Below, piece by piece: positions 21,495-32,544 of a DNA stretch of 64,000 nucleotides (positions within the stretch are counted from its first letter, which is position 1; every line of letters begins with the position of its first letter). The DNA is from Tridacna crocea (lineage: Eukaryota; Mollusca; Bivalvia; Cardiida; Cardiidae): positions 29,477,210 through 29,541,209 of the forward strand of contig OX031073.1 in assembly GCA_943736015.1 (NCBI GenBank). The letters run 5' to 3'. The notes under the pieces are model-generated. The model saw nothing but the letters and a program-made list of their open reading frames with translations, was not told the origin of the DNA and made no database searches. The position numbers and the translations under genes are program-made.

Positions 21495-23708
21495 GGGCTT
21501 TTGGATATACAGTATTGTTGCTCTCCTGTATATTCTAAAAGACAAACTTATATCAAATAAGATGCCATTGGAATTATTCATGTTTTGAAAGTGTTTCACT
21601 AATCATCGACTGTCTTTCTATCAAAATATGGGAAATTAAAATTTCTTTGGTACTTCGCGAACGGGCCTGCCTATTCACCATCCAGATGTAGTCCGAGGCC
21701 GAAAGAAACATTCGAAAAACGATAAGAATAAATAAAAAAAAAATTTACGAGATAACTTATCTTAATGGGTAACATTCGATTTTATCAATATAAATCCATG
21801 ACCCTTATATTATGAAATCAAACTGTACAATGGTAAATGAAAATTGTGAATATCGATCACACGGAATTCCTTCTTAAGATTTTTCCTTTTAGGGTAAAAA
21901 CAACGATTACGTAATTTTTACTCCAGTCCATCCCCTTTTAACCTACCGGTCATATTTCAATCGAACAGTGGCATAGAAAGTAAAAACTTTAAAGAGGCCT
22001 TTATACTCATTTTAAAGGTGGCCCTTCAGATTTTGGGACGAAAATTTTACAAAAATGCAAAAAGGACCATACTTATACACCCAAAGCCTTTTAATTTTCA
22101 TTCACAAAACCCCAGTAGTCGACAACCGTCCGACAGCACGAGAAATTAGCGATTTACTACAGCCCAGGTTGACACAAACGGGAGACACGTTCTATTCTTA
22201 GGTGATCAATTCGCTCATTTACATACAGGAATACACAGACGAAGTTTCAAACATAGCGTCCGAAGAAGACATTATGGAAATAATTATTACATGTTTGTTA
22301 TGTGATGGAATTTAAGCGTTATGAGTCACGTGCCAGTCACTTGACATTCCCAAAATGCTTTATTGAAATTGGGCGCGAAATCTAAAAATACTTTAAGAGG
22401 CTACGTAGCCTTTTAAGGGAACACCATCAAAAAAAAAAAAAAAAAAAAAATTGTAATATTTTAAGAATCGTAATTATTGATGATTTGTATTATTTTTTTC
22501 ATTTGAATTTCAGTGATATATGTAAATATTTTTCAATTTGGTGAGATGTAAAAATTCTAAATACCCACCTTTAAGCCAATTTTAATTCATTTTGATTTTA
22601 TCATAATACAGTCATTCTTATATCTTCATACCAAATATTGCGCCTGATGGTCGATTACAATTGATAGAAAATGCATTTCGCTGAGTTGCGACCTTCCATC
22701 TAAACAGACTTGTCGTTTCCGTTTTTTGAATAGAAGATTTTTGATATCCGTTATTTACTCGGGTAGATTCGTATAATGATCATGCATTCTGTCTCGTGAC
22801 TGTATTTGACCTTCGCCCTGCGTATACTGAGGAAAACAAAAGAAAATGTAGGCTTCTCTGTTGCAGGCTTGATTTTCAGACGGAGGTCGCGGCCTATATA
22901 CAAGTTACACCGTATCTGATTCTAGGCGGAAAGCACCGATAAATTTCCGTGACGCACCGCTATTGTTTACAGCTTCGATCGTCAGCCAGTTTTCTTCCAA
23001 CCAATGTTCAGATACACAAACCTCCGCGTTTCTTTTTTTCAGTTACACCATACATTTTGACCAGTAATTTATCCTTGTGTACACAAAAGACCGATTTTCT
23101 GTACCATGCTATTTTTTTTTATTGAAATTTAACAGCGTTTCTGCTCACCGGCTGTAGACGGGCATCTTTAACAATATTAAACAAACAGATACCAAGATAC
23201 GAATCAGCGAAAGTATTTCAAACAACTCCGAAATCAAAATGATTGGCAAGTCCGGGATGGTTAGTCATACTAATTAAATGTTTGAAATTATGGGTGCCAG
23301 CATGCTGGTATTGATATATAATTGCAATATTCATTAATAATTTCATAATTTATTTTTTCGTGATATAATACTGACTATTGCATAAATAATATCGTAAATA
23401 ATCTCTTGATGCACTCTTTTGTTCCCAACTATCTCTTTTCGTTCCACGATGATCCCTTGTCGGTTCCATACGGTTCCTTTGGTGGGTGTCGGTGATAAAG
23501 GAGACTGTCTCTAACTATTGGTGCCAATTGTCAGGATTCTGAATTAACGCCAGGTTACGTTATATTCAGAAAAGAATACATTCATTTCAAGACCAAGCCA
23601 ATTGTGTCTAAACCGTACATACATTGTGCTTTAAATTGTCTAAACCGTTCAGAAAATATCGTGTCTACACCGGTGTGTGTGAAATTGTTAATGTGGACTA
23701 CACCGCTG
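21495..23708. other. Interior of the long-inverted-repeat element
   Basis: 2.2 kb with no long open frame on either strand and a run of about 22 A near 22430-22452. I recognise no transposase remains, so the element depends on a relative for movement. Confidence 0.5.
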
Positions 23709-24152
23709 CATTAGCGATATACAAAACACATGTTTTCGGGTCTTTCTAGACATATTTCACAGAAATTACCGTTATCATTGGAATGCATGTGCTGAATACC
23801 TACATAAACAACAGCCTTCATCCACTGCATTGGCTGATTTTCCATTCTATAACTAAAAACGATGCAAGTTCCTCACTTCAAATTTAAATTTTACCGAATG
23901 GCAATGTTTACGCCGATATAGCGTATCGAATAATGGCACTGGCTCTCTGCTATATAACACCGAGGCTTACCACATCATTCCCCCACAATATATTATAAGT
24001 ATCATGACTCGAAGGTTTCAAGAGAAAAAGTTATTGATGATAAAATGTGACACCTACCTTTCTTCATGTAAACAGTCCGCCATCTTGGAAGTGACTACAC
24101 ATTTCGTACCGTACAGCTTACAACACAGTGATAGTATATAATATTTTTAGTT

Positions 24153-24294
24153 TTGTACGGTCAGGTGGCAGGGGACTTGGAAACTTGTTCACGGCTGTGG
24201 TGAATCATGTCATCCCAAGCCAAAGGCGAGGTGGCGACATGATTTGACACTGCCGTGAACTAGCTTCCAAGTCCCCGGACACCTGACCGTACAA
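24153..24294. repeat. 142-bp hairpin MITE, TTGTACGGTCAGG family
   Basis: Inverted ends TTGTACGGTCAGGTG and CACCTGACCGTACAA-like, continuing inward (GGGGACTTGGAA and TTCCAAGTCCCC; GTTCACGGC and GCCGTGAAC). Only the left ~85 bp survive at the end of copy A near 14940-15020. Confidence 0.65.
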
Positions 24295-24711
24295 CAAATT
24301 TATTATACTGCGAAGTCTTACCCTTTCAAATCGTGTTAACCGAAATTTTCCTGTTCTACTCAAAAATCGAGTATGCTGACGAAATAGAAATTCCCTTCTG
24401 AGTGCCCCATTTCAATGAAAACTGATGGCACTGGAAACAGTGACCTGGAAAGAATTTATTTCAATAAGACAATGTCTCCTGTTTTTGAAAACCAATGAGA
24501 CATTTTCAAAAGTAATGAGACATTTTTATTTTCAGATGAGACATTATAAAGATTTAAAGTAAAACATTTTATTCTGTTTTATTGTTTTAACACATGAATA
24601 ATCAATACTGTTCATTTTTCCATATATTCTAATTTCCAAACGAGTTAAAAAAAACAATCAAGACATATTTCAAGCATTTGTAGACGACGACTTCAACCCC
24701 TCCCCCATATT

Positions 24712-25490
24712 GTCTGCTATAGATCTATAGATCTATATTTTCATTTCATAAAACAACATTTTTTTCACACATGAACCCGAAAATTTAGCTTCCAATTATT
24801 GTGTTATTCAGAGATTTGTGTAAATTCACTGTTTAAATTCATTATCGAAGATGAGACGATGGTTTGAAGACCCCCTGATCGGACGATGCCACGCTGCTCA
24901 TTGTAGTGTCATGGGTTTTCACGCTTTTTTGGCGATCTATTTTTTCGTGACAATTAATTTTTGGAGAAGTATTGCTACATGATTTGACGTCAGTTTTAAT
25001 AGCAAGTAACTTAAAAAATCTGTCACTTTACACTACATAAGAGGAAAAACACCTTTGTTACTCTGTCATAAATGACCCGCCAGCTTCATTAGGCCTATCA
25101 TCCTTCTGCTATAGATCTGTATTTTCATTTCATAAAACAACATTTCTTTTTCACTCATGAACGGAAATAAAGCTTTCCATTATTGTTTTATTCAGAGATT
25201 TGGGTAAATTCACTGTATAAATTCATTACTAAAGATGAGAAGATAGTTTGAAGTCCCCCTGATCGGCCATTGCCACGCTGCTCATTGTATTGTCATGGGT
25301 TTTCACGCTTTTTTGACGATCTATTTTTTCGTGACAATTAATTTTTGAAGAAGTATTCCTACATGATTTGACATCATTAGTCAATTTAGATGGCAAATAA
25401 ATTAAAAACCTGTCATTTTACACTAGATAAGAGGAATAACACCTTTGTTACTCTGTCATTAATGACTCGACAGCCTCATTATCATCCGCA
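24712..25490 (+). repeat. Tandem duplication, two ~390-bp units
   Basis: Unit 1 (24712-25103) and unit 2 (25104-25490) share TCTGCTATAGATCT, CACGCTGCTCATTGTA, TCATGGGTTTTCACGC and AACACCTTTGTTACTCTGTC in order, at roughly 88-90% identity by eye. No coding sequence. Confidence 0.7.
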
Positions 25491-27517
25491 TGTCCTTCGC
25501 ATTTTATACTGATCGTGTTTAGCCCAATTTTCTGCCGGATGCGCGCAAGCTTCTAGGCGATAATTTCATTCGTCATATTGACATTTTGACAGATACTTTC
25601 CATTGTCAAAGACAGGTCATTTCAAATTTCCAAGTCTCAAAACCCGGGCTCAGGGATCAGATGAAAAGCGTGCCGAGTTGTCAAGTTTTGTCAAATAATC
25701 CATGGACAAAAATTTCCTTCTCATTTTTGCGGCCAGTTTTGATGTTTGTTATCCACTGTTTAATCGAAGATTGTTATTAATAATGGTAAAAAAAACAACA
25801 AGAATTCAAGTTTAGGCACCAAGCGAGTTCAAGAACCGACTACAATAGATTCCGGGATTTCTCAATCTATTACCGGAATCGGAAGCCAAAACCAAATGAC
25901 TTTTGACTATAGTTGATCATCAACCCACCACTAAGTGATAGATGCAAGGACTTCCTGCAATGAGCAGTTTAATTTATGGCTCAGTCCCGATGATTCAATC
26001 ACAATATCTCGGATATAAAGTCGCACATATCAATGTAGTATCGAGTAACATTCCCGAATACCGATGTTAAAATTAGATTCTAACGCATACAATCGATAAT
26101 AATATTCACAAAATACGAGAATACTTAACTTCACTTTTCATTTGTCCTAGATTTAGAAGATTTGCAAAAAATATAGGCGCAACTTCCATATTTCTATGAG
26201 ACAGTTGGGCGCATTTCTAGGATTTTGAACGAGACATTTTCGGTTTTTATGCGCCAGTGCGCATGGTGCAGGAGTTTCCCTGCTCGGAACTGATGTTACT
26301 GAAATGTGCAGTTTGGTGCATAAACGTGCAGTCTGGTAATCGGTCGCCGCCGCAATTTTGGATTTTGTGTTGCACGTGTAGTGATGTTTACGGGAAACTG
26401 GCATTACGTTCTTTTTTTTGCCAGGGAACATGATATAGAGCGGTTGCATGTAATTCCGAACGACGTCTTATTTCGAACAAGTTCCTATTTATGACCTTAT
26501 TTCTTTTGCACTACTGTACAGTACAGATATGACATCACATTTATAGCGACACTTTATTACTCTTTCATTTTTCACCGGTTTGGAGTAGATACCGTGATTA
26601 TATCTCTCACAAATTCAAGTTCGTTTTGCTACCGTAATCGGGTGAGTAAAATTGTGACATTTGCAAACCCAACGACATTGGTACTTAAGGTTACCTCACG
26701 GCACAAAAATGCTAAAAATCTGTTCTTGTATTCTTTTCAAATGGTGAAACTATTATTTACCAGCATCAATAGACATTTTAAATCATTACACATGGTTAAT
26801 GAAGATATTTGTTCGTATTTCAAACCTTATTTTCCCAGACTGGTTTTAATTACGAATTTGGTAAATAGTTCAATCATTGACGGTGCCATAATCATGAGAA
26901 AATTTGTTTACTGATACAAGCTTGTTTCATAAATGTTTCATATTATAAGAATGAATCCATCGTTATGTTGATAGCTTGAGCATTACTGTAAAATGATGTT
27001 GAGAACATTATGACATAAGGAGATATTTATCATTATAAGCAAAACTCCTCTTGGTCACAATCTTTTCGAGACTTTTCAGTTACACAAACTATGCAACAAG
27101 ATTTCAGGGGATTTTTTTCCTTTTCCGTTCCGTTCCACGATTTAGTAGTGATCCATAGATATTAATTAGACTATGATCCCATCAGCATACCTCGATATCT
27201 GACGGAACCCCAGTCAACATAGATATCTGTCCAGAGTTGCCGTTGTTTTCATACACGAGCGTGTTCGCATTTACCCACAATTTCTGGTGCAATTATAATT
27301 TATAGACTGCTATTCACATGTGTTGATGTGGTAATTCTTAAAAATCGCCAACATGTTCGCATTTACAACCACACGTTTTCGGATTCATAACCAGCGTTAG
27401 TAATTTCAATCCTTTGGTTACACTGTAGAAATGCCGTAACTTGATATCGGTGCACTATACTTTGTTAGTGATCAGTCACAATTGAAAGGAATACACATAA
27501 GATGAATAAAATGATGC
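25491..27517. other. Unassigned DNA left of the Polinton
   Basis: I see no gene, RNA or repeat structure here. Short frames at 25586-25780, 26153-26449 and 26594-26914 have no family look and no splice-site context that I trust. Confidence 0.4.
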
Positions 27518-27523
27518 CACCTG
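27518..27523. repeat. Polinton target-site duplication, left
   Basis: CACCTG directly before the AGTAGTTA terminus, matched by CACCTG at 43539-43544. A 6-bp duplication is the Polinton rule. Confidence 0.95.
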
Positions 27524-28069
27524 AGTAGTTAAATATTGAGAGTTCTGGGGCAAGTCCCTTTTTTTGCGTGTGCATGCGTTTTTTTTGGGGCAAGTCCCTT
27601 TTTTCGCGTTTTTTGCGTTTTTGCGTTTTTTGACCTTTTGACCTTTCCCCCCTCAAGGTCAAGAGCCTCGTTATCGTTTGAGACGAGCCTCGTTTGAGAC
27701 GAGCCTCGTTTGGGACGAGCCTCGTTTGAGACGAGCCTCGTTTTGGGACGAGCCTCGTTTTTCGTTTCATTCTGAGAGCCTCGTTTTCGTTTCATTCCCC
27801 GAGACTTTTTTTCGCAAAAACATCTCTAGCTCTTGCATTGGGGGCGCCGCGGCGCTTTGCGCCGCGACGCGCGCCCCCCGCTGCTTCTGGAGGCAAGTCC
27901 CTTTTTTTGGCGTTTTTCGAATCGCGAGGTCATTCCTCGGGAAAGTTTTTTTCGAGGGTCGTCTCTAGAAAAAAATGCGACGGTTTTTTGATATATATTG
28001 CCGCTAGCAATATATATCATCGTTTTTATATCTTATAATGTCCCCAAGCTAACGTACTCACCTTACCAT
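27524..28069. repeat. Polinton left terminal inverted repeat (546 bp)
   Basis: Matches the right end in inverse. It holds repeated GGGGCAAGTCCC blocks, a minisatellite, a GC-rich hairpin (GCGGCGC TTT GCGCCGC) and an AT hairpin near 27990-28018. It overlaps the 3' end of the tail-fibre-like gene by a few codons. Confidence 0.9.
27676..27762. repeat. TIR minisatellite, left (about 5 units)
   Basis: 16-17-bp units of ACGAGCCTCGTTTGAG type. The right TIR has about ten units at 43200-43392, which accounts for most of the length difference between the two ends. Confidence 0.8.
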
Positions 28070-29874
28070 GTTTTAACATTAGAACTAAACAGTAGTTTAA
28101 TATAGGAATAATTCGCTATCTGTATGTCTTCTAATGGGCTAATATTAACAAAATCACCCATTTTAACGTTGATAGTTTCTCTAGGAGCAGCATCACTGGA
28201 AAACGGAATGCTTATGTGGTATTCTTCCCATTTTCGTGAATTATGACGGTTGCCAGCCGACACAATAAAAATAAAACTATAATTACTAAGTGATTTCTCA
28301 CTTTCTATACACACATGCGCCTTTACTAGTTTTCCATCCAGTGGCACCATATACCCGCCCAAAGGCGAATATATATTAGATCTTACTGGTACACCATCAA
28401 AAGAAAATGGATAAGTACTTCTTTCTAAATTTCCTTCTGCAAAACCTGTGGTAGCAAACACATACTCACGCGCAGCAATAATTCTAGTATCAATATAATC
28501 CTTAGATACTAAATTATACGACACTACATCATCTACGTACTTCTTTGTTGCTGCCTCATTTAATTTTCCGGGAGTGGGAAGGTCTAGCAATTTTTTAAAT
28601 GCCATATTGATATTTTGTGTAGCCCGAAAGTTTCCGTTCTCCTTAGAAAATAGTGAACTGCTTCCCACATTGGCAGCTACAATATCATCCACATATTTTT
28701 TGTTTACCGCATCATTGTCACTCGTAAAACTATCCTGATACAAACCAACTCGGCTCGCTGTTGCCAATACACCCTTAGCTACGTAGTGTGGACCATCACT
28801 CAGTAAAACCGCAACCTCATTTCCACCCGAATCAGTTACTTTATTCGTTTTTTTAAACGCGTCAGCATCATCCACATATCGCTTATGTACCGCTTCATAC
28901 GGTTCTGTAGGATTTGGAAGGTTTAAGATGGGGTAGAATCCCATGTTTAATTTGGTTGTAGTTATATAAGCGCCGTTTTCTTTTAAAAACGGATTTTCGC
29001 TAACGACGGCAACGTTTCCGGTTACGATAGCGTTTACTTTCTCATCCACGTAACGCTTGCTGGTAGCGTCATCGTTGGCGGATGGCTCGGGTAAATTCGC
29101 TAATCTTTTTGTTCCCATATCGATAATCGCCGTCGCTTTATAGTGACCGTTTTCTTTCAAAAAAGGAAGGTTTTTTAAACGATTCACGTACTCTTTCGTA
29201 ATATTATCAACATATCTTTTATTAACAGCTTCTTTTTCATTTACTGGGTCGGGAAGGCCGGTTATTTTCTTTTTTCTGAAGTGTATATCTCCTTTTACTT
29301 GATATCCTCCCTTTGTTCTTTTTTCAAACGCTTGATTGTCTTCTAAATCTTCTATTTTTTTATCGGTGTACATTTTGTTAACCGCATCATTTTCATTTTG
29401 CGGATTTCTTACGTTTTCTATAGAAAAGCCTTTCATACTAATCTTATCTTTAGCTTCGTACCCGTTTTGATTCGTAAAAGGATTTATAGATTCAAAGTGG
29501 TATCTAAGTCTTTGGTTAAATCTATCGGTATACATTTTGTTAACTGCATCACCATCCTCAGCAGGAGGAGGTAGATTTTTTAGCTTGTGAGTGTTGTCAA
29601 AATCTAAAGAACCTTTTACTAAAAAGCTATCGTTTTTTTTACCTCCTATCACTCCTGAACCCTTTGTATTGTCTACGTAATTTTTTGTAGCAACATCTTG
29701 TGGATTAGCTGGGTTACTTACCTTCGTAAGTGTGTTACCATTCATATTTATGGAACCGGTAACTTTAGTTGTTCCATCTTTTCGTAAAAAAAAATTATTT
29801 ATGTAAGAGAGTGACACACCATCATCTCTTGTTGTAACATCATCTCTCGTTTTTCCAAATTTATCAACAGACAT
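28063..29874 (-). CDS. Polinton tail-fibre-like repeat protein
   Basis: 603 residues. About eight imperfect repeats of 45-65 residues fill residues ~30-430, each ending in a motif like DAVNKKYVDD (variants VATKNYVDN, DAVNKMYTD, EAVHKRYVDD, DATSKRYVDE) and holding an upstream piece like INMGNKKITNLPDP. This is the repeat style of bacteriophage tail fibres and of some large-virus fibre proteins. The last ~170 residues lack the repeat and look beta-rich, as a receptor-binding knob would. It is the outermost left gene, transcribed toward the terminus. By analogy it would be a virion surface fibre; this is inference. Its C-terminus runs a few codons into the inverted repeat. Confidence 0.75.
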   Translation of the reverse strand: MSVDKFGKTRDDVTTRDDGVSLSYINNFFLRKDGTTKVTGSINMNGNTLTKVSNPANPQDVATKNYVDNTKGSGVIGGKKNDSFLVKGSLDFDNTHKLKNLPPPAEDGDAVNKMYTDRFNQRLRYHFESINPFTNQNGYEAKDKISMKGFSIENVRNPQNENDAVNKMYTDKKIEDLEDNQAFEKRTKGGYQVKGDIHFRKKKITGLPDPVNEKEAVNKRYVDNITKEYVNRLKNLPFLKENGHYKATAIIDMGTKRLANLPEPSANDDATSKRYVDEKVNAIVTGNVAVVSENPFLKENGAYITTTKLNMGFYPILNLPNPTEPYEAVHKRYVDDADAFKKTNKVTDSGGNEVAVLLSDGPHYVAKGVLATASRVGLYQDSFTSDNDAVNKKYVDDIVAANVGSSSLFSKENGNFRATQNINMAFKKLLDLPTPGKLNEAATKKYVDDVVSYNLVSKDYIDTRIIAAREYVFATTGFAEGNLERSTYPFSFDGVPVRSNIYSPLGGYMVPLDGKLVKAHVCIESEKSLSNYSFIFIVSAGNRHNSRKWEEYHISIPFSSDAAPRETINVKMGDFVNISPLEDIQIANYSYIKLLFSSNVKTW

Positions 29875-29888
29875 CTTATTTTCTATTA

Positions 29889-30305
29889 CTAAAATAATTT
29901 ATTTAAAACATTTTGGAGTTCATTCCCTAAACCCAACTCTTTAAGTACGAACAAACATAAATGACCGCAAAACACCTCTCCAGCTGGCTGAAACTGATCA
30001 CTATTGTAATGTATTGGACTTTTTAGGTACTCTTTAATTTCGATAGGAGGTTGTATACCGTAACTGTCAAAGTAATATTTAGTTTTACCGTTTTTATACC
30101 AAGCAACCCAATGCGTATCAGAACCGCTCATGTCATCAAGGTTTAATATACCGCATTCCTTTTTTCTACACTTTCTCGGTAAAGTGTTTCGTAAAAACAC
30201 TCCCCTAAAAGAAGGAATCTTTAATCGTTTCGCCGCACTTTCCAATTCGAAATTGTTTAACGGTCTATTCGGTAAAATTACGTTTCCAACTGCGATATTT
30301 CTCAT
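29889..30305 (-). CDS. Polinton cysteine protease (adenain type)
   Basis: 138 residues, short but with all parts of an adenovirus-type maturation protease: His65 in THWVAWYK, Asp80 in YYFDSYG, Gln104 in SDQFQ, and Cys113 in VFCGHLC. In adenoviruses and Polintons this enzyme trims capsid precursors at sites like (M/I/L)xGG|x. It sits between the integrase and the fibre-like gene, with TATAAAA directly before its ATG. Confidence 0.85.
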   Translation of the reverse strand: MRNIAVGNVILPNRPLNNFELESAAKRLKIPSFRGVFLRNTLPRKCRKKECGILNLDDMSGSDTHWVAWYKNGKTKYYFDSYGIQPPIEIKEYLKSPIHYNSDQFQPAGEVFCGHLCLFVLKELGLGNELQNVLNKLF

Positions 30306-30307
30306 TT

Positions 30308-31212
30308 TTATACGTTTACAATATCATTATTATCAACCCACGAATTAAACTCATCGGAATAACCTTTCCATTTTACTAACGATTTACTTTTTCCTTTTTT
30401 AATAACGCTTTCTATCCTATACAACTCCTGACTAGTTTTTTGTAGTTCAGGTTCATAAAAGGTACCTTGTATTTCTTCACCATTAAGGTCTTTAATTTTA
30501 TATGTTATGGGCTCGGTATTTTTTACCGTTGAAACCGTAAAAACCTCTTCAGTCCATCTAGTGGTATAACCTTTCTCAAAAGTCTTTTTCTTTTTAGTTA
30601 TCCTTACTTTATCTCCAACGGAGAACTTAGGTTTTACGTCGTTATTTCGAAATGATCGGGGTAAAGATTCTTCCAAACTTTAGTTTCGTTTTCTTTTTTA
30701 CTCGCGTCTAACGGTGTCATCTTAATAGAAGAATGTCTCGTGTTATTATATTCTTTAACGAGGTCAGACAACACGTTAATGTAAACGCTCGTAGAGTTAG
30801 CGGAAAAATACTTCCACATTTTTTCTTTCATTGTTCTAATCCATCTCTCAACTACGCTAGATTTTTCTTCATTCTCGGTAGAATACAATTCAATCAAGTC
30901 TTTAACTTCCTTGTTATAAAACTCTTTTCCTTTATCCACCCACATTTTCTCGGGTTTTCTCTCCTTAAAAATACTCTTTAATGCTTTAGCGACAGACTTT
31001 CCCGTTTTGTCTTTTAATGGTATTAGATAACCGTATTTAGAAAAGATGTCAATAACAGCGAGAAGATATTTTACGCCTCGGTTAAATTTAGAAAATGCTG
31101 GCATGTCTACTAAATCTGCGGCCCATATCCTATCAATACCGTTTACCACGACTCTCCTTCTCTTAAATTTTCTTCTTACGGGTTTGTGTAATTCTTCCGC
31201 TAAACTCGTCAT
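30308..31212 (-). CDS. Polinton integrase region with chromodomain
   Basis: A retroviral-type integrase core (WAADLVDM, WVDKGKEFYN, and the Glu in SSVVERW), with NTRHSSIKMTPLDA after it, lies toward the high-coordinate end. At the low-coordinate end are an SH3-like stretch (FSVGDKVRI) and a chromodomain with YRIESVIKKG and LVKWKGYSDEFNSW. Polinton integrases carry this pair, and the chromodomain is thought to steer insertion to marked chromatin. The N-terminal zinc domain is not seen here. The region does not read as one uninterrupted frame, so about one break is suspected. Confidence 0.8.
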
Positions 31213-31709
31213 GCTGAAAGTTTTTTTTTAACCCCCATCCCAAACTTTGCTTTTGTTCCAATTAAGGAAGAAACAACCCCTCTTTCCATTCTCTCTCTTA
31301 AAGTGGGATTGTAAATACCTTTTAGCTCCGCTAACATTTTTTTATCGCATACAGCATTACGAGTTTTAGTATCATCGTGTTTTAAATAACAGACATCATG
31401 GTTATAGGCGGCATGATCAACATGGTTGATTGGTTTACTCCATTCCTTCCAAGTTAAATCGGGGTTTAATCTTTTTTTAAGTTTAGTACCCGGTCCCGTA
31501 AAATTGTGACCTGGGATATGCATCTCGAAAGGCACACGGTTAATTATCTCGTTTAGAACTGATCCGCCCTTTTTAGATCCCTTAATAAACTGGGTTTTAG
31601 TTGTTCCGCAAACCACACATTTTCCTCGTCTCATATTTCTTCCATTCTTACTAACAGTATATTCTATGTTACTCGTATCAGTAACTGTTTTACATTTAAC
31701 GCAATACAT
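31209..31709 (-). CDS. Polinton zinc-ribbon + phospholipase-A2-like protein
   Basis: 166 residues. The N-terminus is a small zinc ribbon (CVKC at 3-6, CVVC at 31-34) of the kind found in Polinton and adintovirus small proteins. Residues ~60-125 resemble the viral phospholipase A2 of parvovirus VP1: a calcium-loop-like FTGPGT (Gly72-Pro-Gly74) and a catalytic-type helix DHAAYNHDVCY with the His104-Asp105 pair. In parvoviruses this enzyme opens the endosome during entry. The first gene left of the divergent promoter, it overlaps the integrase start by 4 bp. Confidence 0.75.
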   Translation of the reverse strand: MYCVKCKTVTDTSNIEYTVSKNGRNMRRGKCVVCGTTKTQFIKGSKKGGSVLNEIINRVPFEMHIPGHNFTGPGTKLKKRLNPDLTWKEWSKPINHVDHAAYNHDVCYLKHDDTKTRNAVCDKKMLAELKGIYNPTLRERMERGVVSSLIGTKAKFGMGVKKKLSA

Positions 31710-31744
31710 TTTATATAATAATATAAAAAAGTTATATAAAAAAG
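31710..31744. promoter_or_regulatory. Polinton divergent promoter
   Basis: A 35-bp, nearly pure A/T gap between two divergent start codons, with TATATAAAA-type sequence abutting each ATG. It is the switch point between leftward and rightward genes. Confidence 0.65.
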
Positions 31745-32521
31745 ATGAACGTAATAGATTTATCGTGGAATGAAGTACTATCGAGGAGATTTAATCACCC
31801 TCTTTTGCCAAAGAGTATCAGAGGGTTAATCGTTGGTAAATCAGGATGTGGTAAAACCACTCTTCTACTTAACCTTTTGCTTAGACCGGATTGGCTCGAC
31901 TACGACGAGTTAAGTGTTTTTGGAAAAAGTCTTTTTCAACCGGAATATCGTATACTTAAAAAAGCCTTTGAAGAAAGACTGCCGAAAGAGGGTATTTTAA
32001 AGTTATTTAACACGCGAGATGAAATACAGAATTTAAACGTTTCTCCGACAGCTTTGGTTGAAGAATGGGCAAACACGTTTAAAAATAAATCGGAAATAAA
32101 ATGTAGTTTTTTTGAAACTGCGAACGATGTACCTGACCCACGAGAATTAAATCCAGAACATAAAAATCTAATGATTTTTGACGATTTACTTTTAGAAAGA
32201 CAAAGTACGCCTGAGTGCTACTATATTCGTGGAAGACATAGTAATGTTGATTGCTTTTACCTTTCACAAAATTATTTTAGGTTACCGAGGCAAACTATTA
32301 GAGAAAATGCAAATTTCATTTGTCTTTTTCCGCAAGATCTAAAAAACATTAATCATATTTATGGCGATCATGTAAGTGAAGATATGCCTAAGGATGAGTT
32401 TAGAAGATTTTGTTTTAAGTGTTGGGAAAAGCCATACGGTTTTGTTATCATCGATTTAACGAGTAAAAAACATAATGGAAAGTACAGACACGGTTTTGAT
32501 AACTTTTTTATACCGAGTTAA
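31745..32521 (+). CDS. Polinton packaging ATPase (FtsK/HerA type)
   Basis: 258 residues. Walker A is GKSGCGKTT (31-39), after LPKSIRGLIV. Walker B is NLMIFDDLLL (Asp146-Asp147). A later NFICLFPQDLKNINHIY stretch is typical of the A32-like genome-packaging ATPases of Polintons, virophages and large DNA viruses. It would pump DNA into the capsid. First rightward gene, next to the minor capsid gene. Confidence 0.9.
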   Translation: MNVIDLSWNEVLSRRFNHPLLPKSIRGLIVGKSGCGKTTLLLNLLLRPDWLDYDELSVFGKSLFQPEYRILKKAFEERLPKEGILKLFNTRDEIQNLNVSPTALVEEWANTFKNKSEIKCSFFETANDVPDPRELNPEHKNLMIFDDLLLERQSTPECYYIRGRHSNVDCFYLSQNYFRLPRQTIRENANFICLFPQDLKNINHIYGDHVSEDMPKDEFRRFCFKCWEKPYGFVIIDLTSKKHNGKYRHGFDNFFIPS

Positions 32522-32544
32522 AAAAATTATATATAGTATAAAAA

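Larger units (their letters stand above)
16091..24131. mobile_element. Non-autonomous element with ~420-bp inverted ends, split by a Gypsy element
   Basis: The left arm (16091-16113, resuming 21097-21494) and right arm (about 23709-24131) are inverted copies of each other, starting TCACTGTGTTGTAAGC and including CAAGATGGCGGAC and TCTAGAAAGACCCGAAAAC. Without the 5-kb Gypsy insertion the element is about 3.06 kb. The middle (21500-23700) has no open frame of note. The superfamily is not settled: the flanks (TATAG left, TAGTATA right) allow a 3-bp TAG duplication but do not prove it. Confidence 0.7.

Noticed and set aside
26153-26914. Two ~100-codon frames left of the Polinton
   Set aside because: No domain, no codon bias that I can see, no splice context.
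27465-28038. Overlapping frames rich in RGSSQTRLV or RASFETSLV text in the Polinton ends
   Set aside because: Products of the 16-17-bp minisatellite, mirrored in both inverted repeats; not genes.
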